NCBI GenBank assembly: GCA_020465985.1
Contig: JAANYP010002960.1
Span: 34,840 to 98,839, forward strand
Direction of reading: 5' to 3'
Source: Centrapalus pauciflorus
Lineage: Eukaryota > Streptophyta > Magnoliopsida > Asterales > Asteraceae
Length of the DNA: 64,000 bases
Shown here: piece by piece, positions 9,427 through 21,650 of the stretch
How the letters are laid out: each line of letters begins with the position of its first letter
How positions within the stretch are numbered: the stretch's first letter is position 1
The notes under the pieces: model-generated
The model's input: only the letters and a program-made list of their open reading frames with translations
The model's database searches: none
Told to the model about the DNA's origin: nothing
Program-made: the position numbers and the translations under genes

Positions 9427-10870
9427 TTACTCTGGATTGCGCATTCCGTTTAATTGGACTAACAACTCAATGCGTGATCTATCAAATGCTTTTGTGAAGG
9501 GATCCACATTGTTGTCTTCCATTGGAACTTTTACCAATTTAATCAGGTTTTTCTCGGCACAGTCACGAATAAAAAAATGTCTTATGTCTATGTGCTTAGT
9601 CTTACTCTGCTTTACCAGATTATTGGTTATGGCAATTGTGGATTGATTGTCTATCCTAATGGGATTGTGAGTGTAAGTCAAACCGTAATCCCGCAATCAT
9701 TGATGAATCCGCAGAACCTGTGAACAGAAACTCCCCGTGGCTACATATTCAGCCTCGCATGTTGATACGGCTACCGAACTTTGTTTCTTGCATTGCAAGG
9801 ACACCAGTCTCCCTCCAAGGAACTGAAAACCACGCGTTGTTGATTTTCTGTTAAAGCTACACCCTCCAGAGTCTGAGTCTGTGTAAGCTTCCAATTCCGG
9901 ATCTCCATCAGCATGATACCAAAGTCCCAGCTTCGGCTTCGACTTAAGGTATCTCAGAATCCGCTTCACAGCTTTCATGTGCATCTCCTTGGGGTTAGCT
10001 TGAAACCTGGAACAAATACAAACAACAAAAATTATATAAGATCGAGAAGTAGTTAAATACATGAGTGAACTGATCATGGCGTGATATAAAGTCGGATCCA
10101 CATCAGTATCACTATCTGTACCTGGTCCGAGATTATGATTGACTTGTATAGGAGTATTAAAGTGTGTTGTAAGCTTTGTTCCTTCCATCCCGAAGTGCTC
10201 TAGAATATCATAGACATACTTCGTCTGAGGAATGAACATCCCTTCCTTTCGTTGTTCCACTTCTAAACCGAGAAAGACGTTCAGCTCTCCCATCACACTC
10301 ATCTCAAACTTTGACTTCATAACCTTCTCAAAATCTTTGCACATTTGTTCATTTGACGACACGAAGATGATGTCGTCCACATACACCTGTACCAGTATGA
10401 AATCATCACCTTTCCTCTTAACGAACAATGTATTATCTATTCTGCCTCTCTCAAACCCATTGTCTAAAAGGTGAGTATTCAGTGTCTCGTACCATGCCCT
10501 AGGAGCCTAATGCAACCCTTACAGAGACTCGTCCAATCTATATACTCTTTTTGGATACTTGGGATCAGTAAACCCTGGTGGTTGTTTGACATACACCAAT
10601 TCCTTCACTTTTCCGTACAAGAAGGCACTCTTAACGTCTAGCTGATATACTTTGAAGCCTTTGAAGGACGAGAATGCTAGAAACAATCGAATAACCTCAG
10701 GGCTCGCTACTAGTGCAAGCACCTCATTATAATCTATCCTTCTTCTTGGTTGAACCCTTTGACCACGAGTCTTGCCTTGTTACGAGTAACTATGCCCCGA
10801 TCATCCCTTTTGCACTTAAAGACCCATTTGGTCCCTATAGTAACTTCTCCACGAGGTAAAGGCATTAACT
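9427..10870 (-). pseudogene. RT and RNase H of sirevirus B
   Basis: RT is readable from 10870 to about 9950: VYQLDVKSAFLYGKVKELVY and KQPPGFTDPKYP, then the catalytic box VYVDDIIF near 10370-10390. RNase H follows with AYTDSDSGGCSF, CEAEYVATGS and KTKHIDIRHFFIRDC, ending MRNPE at 9427, the same end as element A. Frameshifts separate the RT halves (near 10430-10520) and the RNase H halves (near 9697). The second Asp-Ser-Asp region reads DSDSGG where A has DSDYGG. The sequence is otherwise very close to the A copy. Not expressible as one protein. Confidence 0.85.
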
Positions 10871-10879
10871 CTCATACTT

Positions 10880-11894
10880 CTAGCTTTTGAACTGTGAAAG
10901 TTCCTCTTGCATAGCTTTAACCCAAGAATTATCATTCAGAGCCATTTGTACGTTCTTTGGCTCAACTTGTGAAATCAAACTCGAGTATAAACAAGTGTGA
11001 AATGCCTCAGAGACGTTGATCATTGATAACAGCACTGAGTTATTATTCACACTACTCCTAGTTCTCACACCAGCATTTGAATTCCCTATGAGGTCTTCAA
11101 TCGGATGATCCTTATTTACCCTCGATGTTTCAATTGCATCGACCTGAAGATTATCTCCCAAATTTGATCCTATTTCGCCTAATGGGGATGTGACTTTATC
11201 GTGATCAATGTCTTCTGAGGCTGAATTATTTGTCTGATTCTCATCCGTAGGCAACATAGGTTCATCATGTGTTAGGGACCCATCTTTTGTCGTTATACTT
11301 TCAGATGTCATGGAAATGCTCAAATTTGGAAAGACTCTACCCTCATCGTTAAGATTTAAAGATGGGAAGTCATTTTCCACAGTTTGTGCATCACCACTAA
11401 AAGGAATGTTAAATGATTCAAACCCAGAGTCATAATCAAATAACCATTCTCGACCAATTTGGGGTTCATGTGAATAACTTGTTACATCATTGTAAAACAC
11501 AATAACCTAGGAAGTATCCTTCGTCAGCCTTTTCCACCAAACATAGGTTGATTTTTCATTTTTAGCAAAGTATATGGTACCCTAAACGGTTCAAAGCTAG
11601 ATAAATTCGGTGGTCTTTTATTCAGAATTTCATTATAGGTTTTGTTCAATGATTTAACAGTAAGGACTTTGTTTAACACATGACACGCAGTATTCATTGC
11701 CTCCCCCCAAAACATAGTGGGAAACTTTGAAACCGAGAGCATAGTCATGCTGCTTTAATCAATGTCCCGTTTTCATGTTCTGCCACCCCATTTTGTTGTG
11801 GCTCATAAGGTGCACTAAATTGATGCACTATGTCTTTAGTTAGGCAATATACACCAATTATTGCATTTTTAAATTCTTTTCCATTATAACTTCT
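10880..11894 (-). pseudogene. Integrase C-terminal part and linker of sirevirus B
   Basis: Contains the distal integrase (PTMFWGEAMNTACHVLNKVL, then KRPPNLSSFEPF) and the long acidic linker that leads to RT (DEPMLPTDENQTNNS, SPLGEIGSNLGDNLQVD, GVRTRSS). The catalytic Glu region lies near 11800-11860 but is out of frame. The upstream half of the integrase is on the other side of element A, at 25392-25934. Several frameshifts are present. Confidence 0.8.
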
Positions 11895-12562
11895 TGTTGG
11901 TACACCCTGTGTGACGATAGCAGTCTAAGCAATCTAACATTTTGGTTTAAGTAATATTCAAAGTATTGAGAATTAACGAGTGTTTTGATATATATGTTTA
12001 TATATGCTTGACATTTATTGATTGTATGTTTGAACTTGATGTAACATATTACAAGAAGTTCAAACATAAAGATCAAAGATAAAATCAAACATAAGTTAAA
12101 AACATAAGTTTCATATACAAGTTAGTCAGATTCGAATTATATAAGGATTGGCATTCGAATCTATGTCAGATTCGAATGTGATCCTAGGTAGATTCGAATG
12201 TTCCTTAGTAGGCAGATTCGAGAATGTCAGTGAGGACAAACTCGAATGGGCCTTGGGCCGGATTCGATTTTGGCCCATGTCAGACTCGAATTAGCCTCTA
12301 TAATTAGGGATAGACTCGAAATATTATCTGACTTTTTGCAGAATTCGAGAGTGATTAAGCAAAGAGCGATTTCGAGTTTATCATCAGTGTTAGCATTGTT
12401 TCGGAGAGAATCTTCTAGTAGGTGCGTTCTTGTGTAGTTCGTGCAGCTCGTTGATAGTCTCCGTGTTTCTGGTGAGTGTTTTTACCGTCTACCCGTTAAC
12501 GAGGATTCCGCACTCGTTGACGGTTCCGCGTCTAGATAGATCTGTGTTAGGTAGACCTTACA
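11895..12562 (+). repeat. 5' LTR of sirevirus A (668 bp)
   Basis: Starts TGTTGGTACACCC and ends GTAGACCTTACA, immediately before the PBS. From 12128 to 12375 it carries about eleven TCGA-core words (TTCGAAT, CTCGAAT, TTCGAGTTT), then a TATA-like CTATAATTAG at 12297-12306. This is the likely promoter region; the dense palindromic words are candidate regulator-binding sites. Confidence 0.95.
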
Positions 12563-12564
12563 AG

Positions 12565-12577
12565 TGGTATCAAAGCC
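12565..12577 (+). promoter_or_regulatory. Primer binding site of sirevirus A
   Basis: TGGTATCAAAGCC lies two bases after the LTR and matches the initiator-methionine tRNA 3' end with one mismatch relative to TGGTATCAGAGCC of elements C and E. Confidence 0.9.
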
Positions 12578-13253
12578 AACGGGGTGTTCTTGTTGTTCTT
12601 CGTGTTCATCTAGATATATCCTAGGTTTCTTGACGCTTTTGGACGGTTTTTCTCTCATCTTCGTGTTTTTCGTGTTCTTCGAGCTTAGCAAATTGTCATC
12701 CGGGAAATACTTCGTGTTTTTCACGTTTTTGATCGAAATCATTATTTTTCCGTTGAAAAATTATTGATTTAATCTGCAAAACGTTAAGAAATCGAAGTAT
12801 TAGCCGTTTTTCGAGTTTGCGGCTCGAATCTGTTAGGAGTAATTAGGGTTATTCTTAGTCTCGAGTCTAACCAAAATCCGCTCCTCTCGAGTTTGATAAA
12901 GTGTGTTTCGAGTTTAATTCGACTTTGTGCTAGAGTCGAATAGAAGTCTCGAGTTTACTGTCATTCGAGTTTGCTTCGAGTTTGGACTATAGTCGAACAG
13001 GGGTACTTCGAAACTGCTGAGTATTCGAGTTTGCTTGACCTTCGAGTTTAGGGACTTTCGAAACTGTCATCATCTTCGAATTTAATTGAATTATCAAACT
13101 TAATCGAATTTAATCCCAAAACAGATTTAAAATTAATTATATTCGATTCTATCTAAAGTCAAAAGTGTTAAATTAAATTAGTTTCGAATTAAATTTATTA
13201 AGCTCAATTCAATTACTTTTGAAAAGATGTGAAATCTTCAAAAGTTTCTAGAA
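12578..13253 (+). other. Untranslated leader of sirevirus A
   Basis: No gene is present. The stretch from about 12790 to 13200 is again rich in TCGAG, CTCGAAT and TTCGAAAC words like those in the LTR. It ends shortly before the gag ATG at 13254. Confidence 0.7.
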
Positions 13254-16104
13254 ATGGATCATGAGGTCGGGAAGGCAAACACTCCGCCTAAGCTGATGAA
13301 ACTCGAGGATTACTATTGGTGGAAAGATCGGTTTGCCGATTTTGTGCGTTTCAACGATATGCGCATGTGGGTCTGTATTGACGAAGGATACATTCCACCT
13401 ATTTCAGAAGTCGAAGGCCGTCAGAGAGTCTTATCGTATCAGATGATGAAAGAAGATGATAAGAAACTGTATGAAGCCGAGAACAGCGCTTTCTCCATTA
13501 TTCGAATGGCGTTGCCTCAAGATATACTACATACTTTCCGCACTCAAAAGACATCTAAGGAACTTTGGGAGTCTCTGGAAAAGAGTTGTGAGGGTAATCC
13601 GAGGGTTCGAAGAAAGCGTATGGAGCTGTTGAAACAACAGTATGCTATTTTCAAGTCTTTGAAGGATGAAAAGCTGGACGACACCATAACCCGCTTCTAT
13701 CATCTGTTGATAGAGCTTGAAAGTCACGGGATTGAGTATAATGACACTGAGAAGAACAATAAGCTTCTGGATGCCTTACCAGCCAAATGGGCGATGTATG
13801 TGGCAATGATAAAGCTTAATGAGGACAAGTATTATATCCAATCATTGGAGGATATAGTGGGAACGTTGCGAGCTTATCATTTCGAGCTACTGAAGGCCGA
13901 AACGGATTACGAACAAGTCCAGAATCCAGCAATGTATTTTGGAAAATCAACAAAACCTTCAGCGACAGCTGATCTGAAGACTGCTACAGTGTTTTTCACC
14001 GGAGAAACGTCGTCACCAGCACAGACTGATGACACACTGAACAGAGCGTTCTTAGGGTTGTGAAGATCGGAAGAACAGCAACCTCAAGCAGCACAGGCAT
14101 CAACACCTCAGGGATACTCTAAGATGCCCATGAGCGCTAAATCAGCGGAAGAACATTTGAACTTGCTTGCTTCATTTGTGGCCGCATACGGGAACTGCGT
14201 GCAAGGGAAGATAAACGATCCTGCTCTCTGGGATGAAGACTATGATCAGGTCGAACCTGACGATCTTGAGGAAATGGATCTCAAATGGCAACTGGCCATG
14301 GTAACCCAACGGGTTAAAATATTCATCAAACGGACTAGGAGGAACTTGACAATGAATAATAAGGGGATTGGCTTTGATAAGTCCAAAGTCAAATGCTACA
14401 ACTGTCAAGGTCTGGGACACTTCGCCAGGGAATGTCAGAGACCGAAGGTAGATGCGTACCAAGGGCAGAACCAGCATCATGGACAGTTTCAGAATCAGTC
14501 TCAACAAAGATACCTTCCGAGTTCATCTGCCGGTCAAGCCAATCTAGCTGGTCTACTATCAAATGTCACATCAGACAGACAGCTAGATGGTACCTACGAC
14601 TGGAGCTCACATCCGGAATCAAATGCTCGGGCTTTTATGGCTGAAGTCACGGAGAATGGATGTGAAGGGGAAGAGCATACCACAAGGGACAGCAGTCCGA
14701 TGTGGGTGGAGAAGACGAATGATCAGACGTTTCTGGAGTTTGCCGCTCAAATGGCCAACGTGGAATCCGACCACACAAAGGTTAGTCTGACTTACTCTCT
14801 TTTTCATGAATTATGCATGTTATGTGTTACTTCTAACGATAGGTTTAATCTAGTCTTAGAATCACATAAAACAATAACTGCTCAAAATGAGTCTTTAAAA
14901 GCTGATAACGCTAGCCTAAATGACATTAAGCAAGATCTTAAGGACAAGCTTAAAGCTGATGCTCAAGATGTCATAGTTCTAAAAGACAAGCAAAGTGAGC
15001 AATGTGTTAGATTAGAACTAATGTATGAGCATGTAGAGGCCTTGACCAAAGATCTTAAGACAAAAGAAGTAGAGCTAGCTGAAACTAAGGTGAAGGTTGC
15101 CGAGGCGAATAGTAAGCTAGAGAAGTTTAGGATTTCAAGCCTCAACCTAGGGAAAGTTTTTGATGCTCAACGTCAATCTAAAAAGCCTGTAGGTCTAGGA
15201 TTTCATGAAATTCCTCCTCCTTTTAATGCAAACTACGTGCCTCAACCTCAGGAGAAAACTGACAAATCAGTAGACTTAGAGGACATACCTGCACCTATAT
15301 CTGAGCCTGTAAAAGAAAATACAACTAAGGTGACTGATACAACCGTCGAGGTTAAGAAAGTCAAATTTGTGTCTTCCTCCAGTGAAACACCTGCAGGAAA
15401 AACATAAAATTCATTGTAATGATCAGGATGATGAACCAGTCACAATAGATGTTCAAAAGGACCAAGACACTAGCGAGACACCTAAGTCTAAGGGCACACA
15501 CAAGAAGTCCATAGATAAGATGTCCTGCTTCAGATGTCATGAAAAGGGGCATGTTGCTTCTAACTGTCCGCTTAGGAAAACTGAAGTTACACCTAAGACA
15601 GGGAAGCCAACACCAGTTAAGCCCTCAACAAATGTGGCGAGCACTAGTAGTTCTCAGAGTACCGAGAAAACTGTGCAGGCCGCACCAAAACAAGTTGTGA
15701 AACAATCACCGGTAAAGGTTGGACCAAAAGAAGTGGTTAGGACAAATTCACCAAATAGAGTCGTAAATCAATCTAGGTCTGGACCTCAACAACAATATAG
15801 GAGCACAACACCTAGCAGAGCATACACTCCGGTTAGGTCACACACTCCTATTAGGCATCACACACCGGTAAGAGCTCAGGGATCACAATCTGAAATGCAA
15901 TATAATCGGAATTATTCTAGAGCTCCACAAAAAATGCCTACTCAAAGGCAAAGAGTGAATTTACATCACTCGGAACCACAACAAACTCCTGTTAAACGAC
16001 CCAAGTCACCTGAAAGGCGAGATGGGTATTTGAAAGAGTTTAAGTATGTGGACGAGAATGGTATAACCAATTCAGTTATGGCTTGGGTTCCCCGTGATAA
16101 CTAA
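13254..16104 (+). pseudogene. gag of sirevirus A
   Basis: Large gag of sirevirus type. The N terminus has DYYWWKDRFADF and the UBN2-like capsid region (YEAENSAFSIIRMALPQ, then ELWESLEKSCEGNPRVRRKR). A first CCHC knuckle, [14 protein letters not shown], is at 14394-14435; a coiled coil covers about 14860-15130; a second knuckle, CFRCHEKGHVASNC, is at 15526-15567; then a basic Pro/Thr/Ser tail. Lesions: an in-frame TGA at 14061-14063 (absent from the B copy) and a one-base shift in an A run near 15400. The terminal TAA at 16102-16104 is in the same frame as the protease and is conserved in B and D/F, so it looks like a real gag stop. The ATG at 13254 is chosen because B keeps an equivalent MDHG start. 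Confidence 0.88.
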
Positions 16105-16126
16105 CCTATTTTCTTTCATGTGCAGG
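16102..16126 (+). promoter_or_regulatory. Conserved gag stop with acceptor-like sequence before protease
   Basis: AAC-TAA is followed by a pyrimidine-rich tract ending in CATGTGCAG at 16125. The frame before the TAA and after the CAG is the same. B (26235-26237) and D/F (47646-47648) have the same arrangement, although their flanks differ. Stop readthrough or removal of the stop by splicing could both make gag-pol. Confidence 0.55.
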
Positions 16127-18048
16127 AGATTACCACAGGTCCAAACAACAAATGGTTCGTTGATAGTGGATGCTCCAGGCACATGACAGGGGAAAGAAGT
16201 CTTCTTACAGACTTTAAGGGTGGGAATCGGGGATTTGTATCATTCGCGGGAAATAAAGGAGGAAACATCACGGGTACCGGAGTGGTCACTAATGGGACAA
16301 TCAAGTTGGATCAAGTATACCATGTTGATAAACTGGTTCACAATCTCATTAGTGTATCTCAAATCTGTGACAAGAAGAATTCAGTGTTGTTCACAGACAC
16401 TGAAGCGTTAGTGCTAAAACCGGGTTTCAAAATTCCTGAAGAGTGGATATTGATGCGGGCACCAAGGAAGAATGACTTGTACATGCTTGATATGAACAAG
16501 CCGGAGACTTCGATGGGGCCAATCTGTCTGTTATCCAAAGCTTCGGAGACGGAATCAGTGTTGTGGCACAGACGCATGGCACATTTGCACCTAAGGAAAA
16601 TGAATTATATAACGAAAAATGGGTTAGTGCAAGGTGTGCCTATGAAGAGTTTTCAGTTCGAGGACAAGTGTCTACCATGCAAGAAGGGCAAACAACATAA
16701 GAAGGCACACAAGTCCAAGACTCAGAATTCCATAACCTCTACATTCGATTTGTTGCATATGGATCTCTTCGGACCAATCAACAAAAGGAGTATAGGAGGT
16801 AGTTGGTATTGTTTGATTATCACTGACGATTACTCACGGTTTTCTTGGGTTTTCTTTTTAGGTACAAAGGACGAGACGGCTTCCAAGCTCATCGGGTTCT
16901 TAGACCAAGTGGAGAATTCCTATGGAACACGGGTTAAACGGATTCGTAGTGATAATTGAACTGAGTTCAAAAACACTGTAATTGGTGTATATTGCCTCTC
17001 AAAGGGCATAGTGCATCAATTTAGTGCACCATATGAGCCTCAACAAAATGGGGTGGCCGAACGTAAAAACAGGACACTGATTGAGGCAGCTAGGACTATG
17101 CTTTCGGATTCAAAGCTTCCTACCATGTTTTGGGGTGAGGCAGTGAATACCGCATGTCATATTTTAAACCGAGTCCTAACTGTCAAACCTTTGAACAAAA
17201 CCTGTTATGAAATTTTGAATAAACGGCCACCTAATTTAACTGGCTTCGAACCGTTTGGGGTACCATGCACTCTTTTGCGAACAAAACATCAACCTAAGTT
17301 TGGTGAAAAGGCTGACGAAGGATACTTCCTAGGTTATGTGCCGAACTCACCAAACAAACGGGTTTTTAATAAAACAAATGGTACAGTGGAAATTGTGTAT
17401 AACATTGAAGTCACAAGTTATACACATGAACCCCAAACAGGTCCAGAATGGATATTTGACTATGATAAATTATTTGAGTCATTTAACATTCCTTTGGATG
17501 AAAATGCAGGTACAATCGAAAAGGACATGGCGACGTTGCATCTGAATGACGATGGTCATACCTTTCCGAGGACTACATTTCAATCCACATCCGAGTCTAC
17601 TTCGACTGAAGATGGTACTCCAGAAGTTGCTGATCCAGAAGCACCTACAACTGAGAATCAGACTCAGGCTTCCAACTCTGAGGAAAATGTCCATGAGGAG
17701 GAAAATGTAGAATCTGAGGATATTCCCCCATTAGGTGAAATAGGATCTAACTTAGGAGATAATCTGAGAGTTGACGAGATAGAGACCTCTAGGATCAACA
17801 AGAACCATCCTATAGAAAGCATCACAGGAAATCCTAATGAGGGTGTGAGGACTAGGAGTAGTCTGAATAACAACACTGTGTTGTTGTCGATGATAAACGA
17901 ATCTGAGGCATATCATACTTGTCTCTATTCGTGTTTCATATCGCAAATAGAGCCTAAGAATGTGCAAATGGCACTTAAGGATAACTCCTGGGTTGAAGCG
18001 ATGCAGGAAGAACTCTCTCAGTTTAGGAAACTAGAAGTGTGGAGTTAG
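16105..18048 (+). pseudogene. Protease and integrase of sirevirus A
   Basis: The protease active site is WFVDSGCSRHMTG (from about 16153). The integrase zinc finger is LWHRRMAHLHLRKMN...CLPCKKGKQHKK (about 16560-16700). The DDE core has its first Asp in HMDLFGPINKR (near 16757), the second in RIRSDN (near 16950) and Glu in PQQNGVAERKNRT (about 17040-17080). An in-frame TGA at 16957-16959 sits directly after the second Asp motif, where D/F has a glycine codon. After the core comes a long acidic linker (PPLGEIGSNLGDNLRVDEIE) typical of this lineage. The frame shifts by one base near 18040 before the RT part. Confidence 0.88.
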
Positions 18049-19487
18049 TTCCATTACCTCGAGGGGAAGTTGCCATAGGAACCAAATGGGTTTTTAAGTG
18101 CAAAAGAGACGATCGAGGTATAGTCACTCGCAACAAGGCTAGGTTAGTTGTAAAGGGTTTCAACCAAGAGGAGGGAATCGATTACAATGAGGTGTTTGCG
18201 CCAATAGCAAGGCTGGAAGCCATTAGGTTGTTTCTAGCTTTTGCCTCCTTCAAAGGCTTTAAGGTATATCAACTAGATGTGAAGAGTGCATTCCTATATG
18301 GGAAAGTGAAGGAGCTGGTGTATGTAGAACAGTCGCCCGGATTTACAGATCCAAAATATCCAGATAGAGTATATCGTTTAGATAAGGCTCTATATGGATT
18401 GCATCAAGCACCAAGGGCGTGGTATGAGACTCTATCCAACCGTTTATTAGAGAACGGGTTTGAAAGGGGTAGGATAGATAGTACGCTATTTGTTAAAAGA
18501 AAGGGAGAACACTTCATCTTGGTACAAGTGTACGTAGATGATATCATTTTTGGATCATCAGAAGAACAAATGTGCAAAGATTTCGAGAATGTGATGAACT
18601 CGAAATTCGAGATGAGTGCAATGGGAGAGTTAACTTTCTTTTTGGGGTTACAAGTTGACCAGAAGAAGGAAGGTATGTTTCTCCATCAGACGAAGTATGT
18701 CTATGACATATTGGAACGTTTCGGGATGGAAGGAACAAAACTGACTGCCCATTTCAGCACGCCGATTCAAGTGAATCACAATCTCGGACCGGGTACTGAA
18801 AGTGATACCGATGTGGATCCGACATTATATCGGGCCATGATTGGATCACTTATGTATTTAACTTCTTCAAGACCTGACATCATGTTTGCTGTGTGTATTT
18901 GTGCTAGGTTTCAAGCGAATCCGAAGGAGATGCATATGAAAGCTGTGAAGCGGATTCTACGATACCTCAAGTCGAAACCGAAGCTGGGACATTGGTATCA
19001 CGCAGAGTAAGATCTAGTGTTGGAGGCGTTCACGGATTCTGACTACGGAGGATGCAGCTTGACGCGCAAATCAACAACTGGAGGTTGTCAATTCCTAGGA
19101 GGGAGACTGGTTTCCTGGCAATGCAAGAAACAGACGTCGGTAGCCGTGTCAATGTGCGAGGCCGAGTATGTTGCTGCTGGTAGTTGCTGCTCACAGGTTC
19201 TGTGGATACAACAACAATTGCGGGATTACGGTTTGGCTTACACTCAAACTCCCATTAGGATAGATGACCAATCTACAATTGCTATAACAAATAGTCCAGT
19301 TAAACACAGTAAAACAAAGCACATAGACATAAGGCATCATTTTATTCGTGATTGTGCTGAAGAGAACTTAATCAAATTGGTAAAAGTGGCAACGGATGAT
19401 AATAATGCTGATTTATTTACCAAAGCCTTTGATAAGTCACGGTTTGAATATTTAATTCAACTAAATGGAATGCGCAACCCAGAGTAA
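18039..19487 (+). pseudogene. Reverse transcriptase and RNase H of sirevirus A
   Basis: RT begins GEVAIGTKWVFKCKRD, continues with VYQLDVKSAFLYGKVKELVY and ALYGLHQAPRAWYETL, and has the catalytic box YVDDIIFGS (YVDD at 18531-18542). RNase H has AFTDSDYGGC, AEYVAAGSCCS and TKHIDIRHHFIRDC, ending at the TAA at 19485-19487. A TAA at 19008-19010 splits RT from RNase H in the same frame. Apart from that stop and the upstream frameshift the catalytic motifs look intact, which suggests recent descent from an active copy. Confidence 0.9.
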
Positions 19488-21650
19488 TTTAACCTTAGTA
19501 GTAGTTTATTTCATTTTATAGCTGTAGTATTTCTTTCTTTTTATAGTAAGTCTGCTAATTTAGGAAAGTTTCTATTTTTAGTAAGTTAGTAGGTTATCTT
19601 CTTTTATTGCTATTTCTTATGAAAAACAAAAGAAAAAAGAGAGAAAACCATAAAAATTCAAAAAAAAAAAAAGAATATCAGAAAAAGAGTTAAGTCTTAG
19701 ATGCATAGGTTCAAAGTGACGAAAAATAGCACAGTCGTTACAAACTCTAAGTGTTTAGGCTTTCACACATAATGCACCTAAAATTCTAAGTGGTATACTT
19801 TATTTTAGTTTGATGTGTTGGTAGGCATTATACATATAGGGAATCCCAAGGCTAATTAAAATACTCAAGAGAAAGTCAAGCGTGTCGCTAACTTAGATGT
19901 ATGACCAATCGGTCTTAATTTTTATGTACAATACATACAAACTTTGAATCTAAATGAGGTATGCAAACTTTCTGGGGATGTATAGCAACATCAAATACAT
20001 CTTAAAATGGAAAGAATAGAAAAATCATACAAAATTGAGAGTCGAAAACATGTAACTCTGTTGTACATAAGTACAGACCTGTTGCCTCTGTTTAGATTCG
20101 GGTTAGCAAGATAAGTCGCTTTGTTGTACGTCGGTACAGACCTGTCATCGCTGTCTTGCTAGCTTTAAGAATAAACCTTAAGTCAAACTAAGACACTTTG
20201 TTGTATGAAAATACAGACCTGTGTCCGATGTTTGTCTTTTAAAGAAAGTTTGCAAATAGCAACAAGTTAGAATCTTTGTCTGTATGCCTTGATCATAAAA
20301 GTATGTGCGTAAGATAATTTCATGATAAATAAAAATGCCAAGGGATATTCCGAAATGTAGCATGTTTAAAGGGGTAAATACCAACAATCGGCTAAATGGG
20401 TATTTCACGACAAACAATCAAAGGAATCAAAAATTCCTAAGTGTGAAAGTTTAAGTACTGAAAGTGAGTATCTGACACCGCTATCTGATTGAACCTTTCT
20501 TTGACTATGCTCATCAAAAATATTTTTTTAAGTGTTTAGCATAGGTTGTAAATTTTAATAAGTATAGTTTAAGTCTAAGTTAAATTTTTGGTCAAAATTT
20601 TAAAATTTTATTTTCACTTATTTTTATTTTTATTTTATTTCATTTTACCTTAGTTTATTTTGTTTTATTGTATTTTAGTTTTATTCTTCTTAGAAAAAAA
20701 GGTCAAAATTTACTGAGGGTGCATTCATGGTTGAATAAAATAAACACTGCATGAAAAATCTTGTGCTTAGGGTAAAAGATTTGGCATAGTTTATCATGTT
20801 ACACAATCAAATTGAAAAAGTTGAAAAAGTTGAAAAAGTTGAATTTAAATCAAAACTTCCGAAATTTTCTAAGTTTCAGAGATAATTCGAGTTTAGGTTA
20901 AATTCGAATTGGGGTAACCTCGAATCTGTCAGTGGATTCAAAAGTGGCCTTAGACTCGAAGGTAGGTGTTATAAATAGGTTAACAGTAATCGTCATTACT
21001 CTTATCTGTTTTCGAATCTGTTCCTTCGAATCTATCCAGCGATCTCGAATCTATTTGCTCGAGTTTACCGTTTTCACTAAAAACCACTATTTGTCGAGTT
21101 TCTTGCTTGTGTGTTCGATTCTACTGATACATCTAGGTATAAACAACTGGGTTGTACAAGATTCAAGTAGTTTTATACACCATTTAAGCCAAAATCACCA
21201 ATTTTTGAAGGTTTATTGGTCGAAATCGTGTTTTTCAAAATTACAAAGTTTGGACCAGTAAAAAGTCAAATTAAAGGCAAATATCTGTGATTAGAACCTA
21301 GTAGGACTGATGAATGTGATTTTCTAAGTTCAAAATGGTTAAAATCATAGAGTTTGGTGATGATGTGGGGCGACATGTTCGAATCTGTTCCTAACCAGTC
21401 TCGAGTTTGTCAGTAAACTCGAGAAGGTCATTAGATTTGAGTGTGACATCAAACTCGAAAAGGGGTTTCTTCGAATCTGTTTATTCAAATCTGTCATGTT
21501 ATTTGAATTATTCAATTTAAATTTAATTAAACTTGTAGAAATTCATTTGTGTTGGATTTTGTACTTAAACAAGTTCGAAATAAAACATATTTGAATTTAA
21601 GCAAGTTTATTGATTTTTAATAATTCTAATAGATTATCTATTGTGCAGAT
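19488..21650 (+). other. Noncoding spacer between RNase H and env-like ORF of sirevirus A
   Basis: No gene is present. It holds three copies of a GTAC-centred repeat (20059-20082, 20121-20145, 20198-20222), a short AAAAAGTTG array near 20816-20842, a cluster of TTCGAAT words (20886-20960 and 21000-21070), a TATA box at 20970-20977, and an acceptor-like TTGTGCAG ending two bases before the env-like ATG. It resembles a second promoter and leader region. Confidence 0.7.
20970..20977 (+). promoter_or_regulatory. Candidate internal TATA box upstream of env-like ORF
   Basis: TATAAATA follows a cluster of TTCGAA/CTCGAA words, the same order as in the LTR (TCGA words, then CTATAATTAG). It lies 674 bp before the ATG at 21651. 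The ATG is directly preceded by an acceptor-like ATTGTGCAG (ending 21648). Confidence 0.5.

Larger units (their letters stand above)
9231..11894 (-). mobile_element. Old sirevirus B, 3' piece (RNase H, RT, integrase C-terminal part)
   Basis: Minus-strand copia element closely related to A. Reading leftwards it holds the distal integrase, RT and RNase H and about 190 bp of 3' noncoding sequence. It is cut at 9231 by the LTR of G and at 11894 by the 5' LTR of A. The sequence continues at 25392 after A, with the 5-bp CTTCT repeated on both sides. Its 3' LTR is not in the window. Confidence 0.9.

Noticed and set aside
12565..12577. tRNA-like sequences (also at 37022, 60296 and 62890)
   Set aside because: Only 12-13 bases complementary to a tRNA 3' end, directly at LTR edges. 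These are primer binding sites, not tRNA genes.
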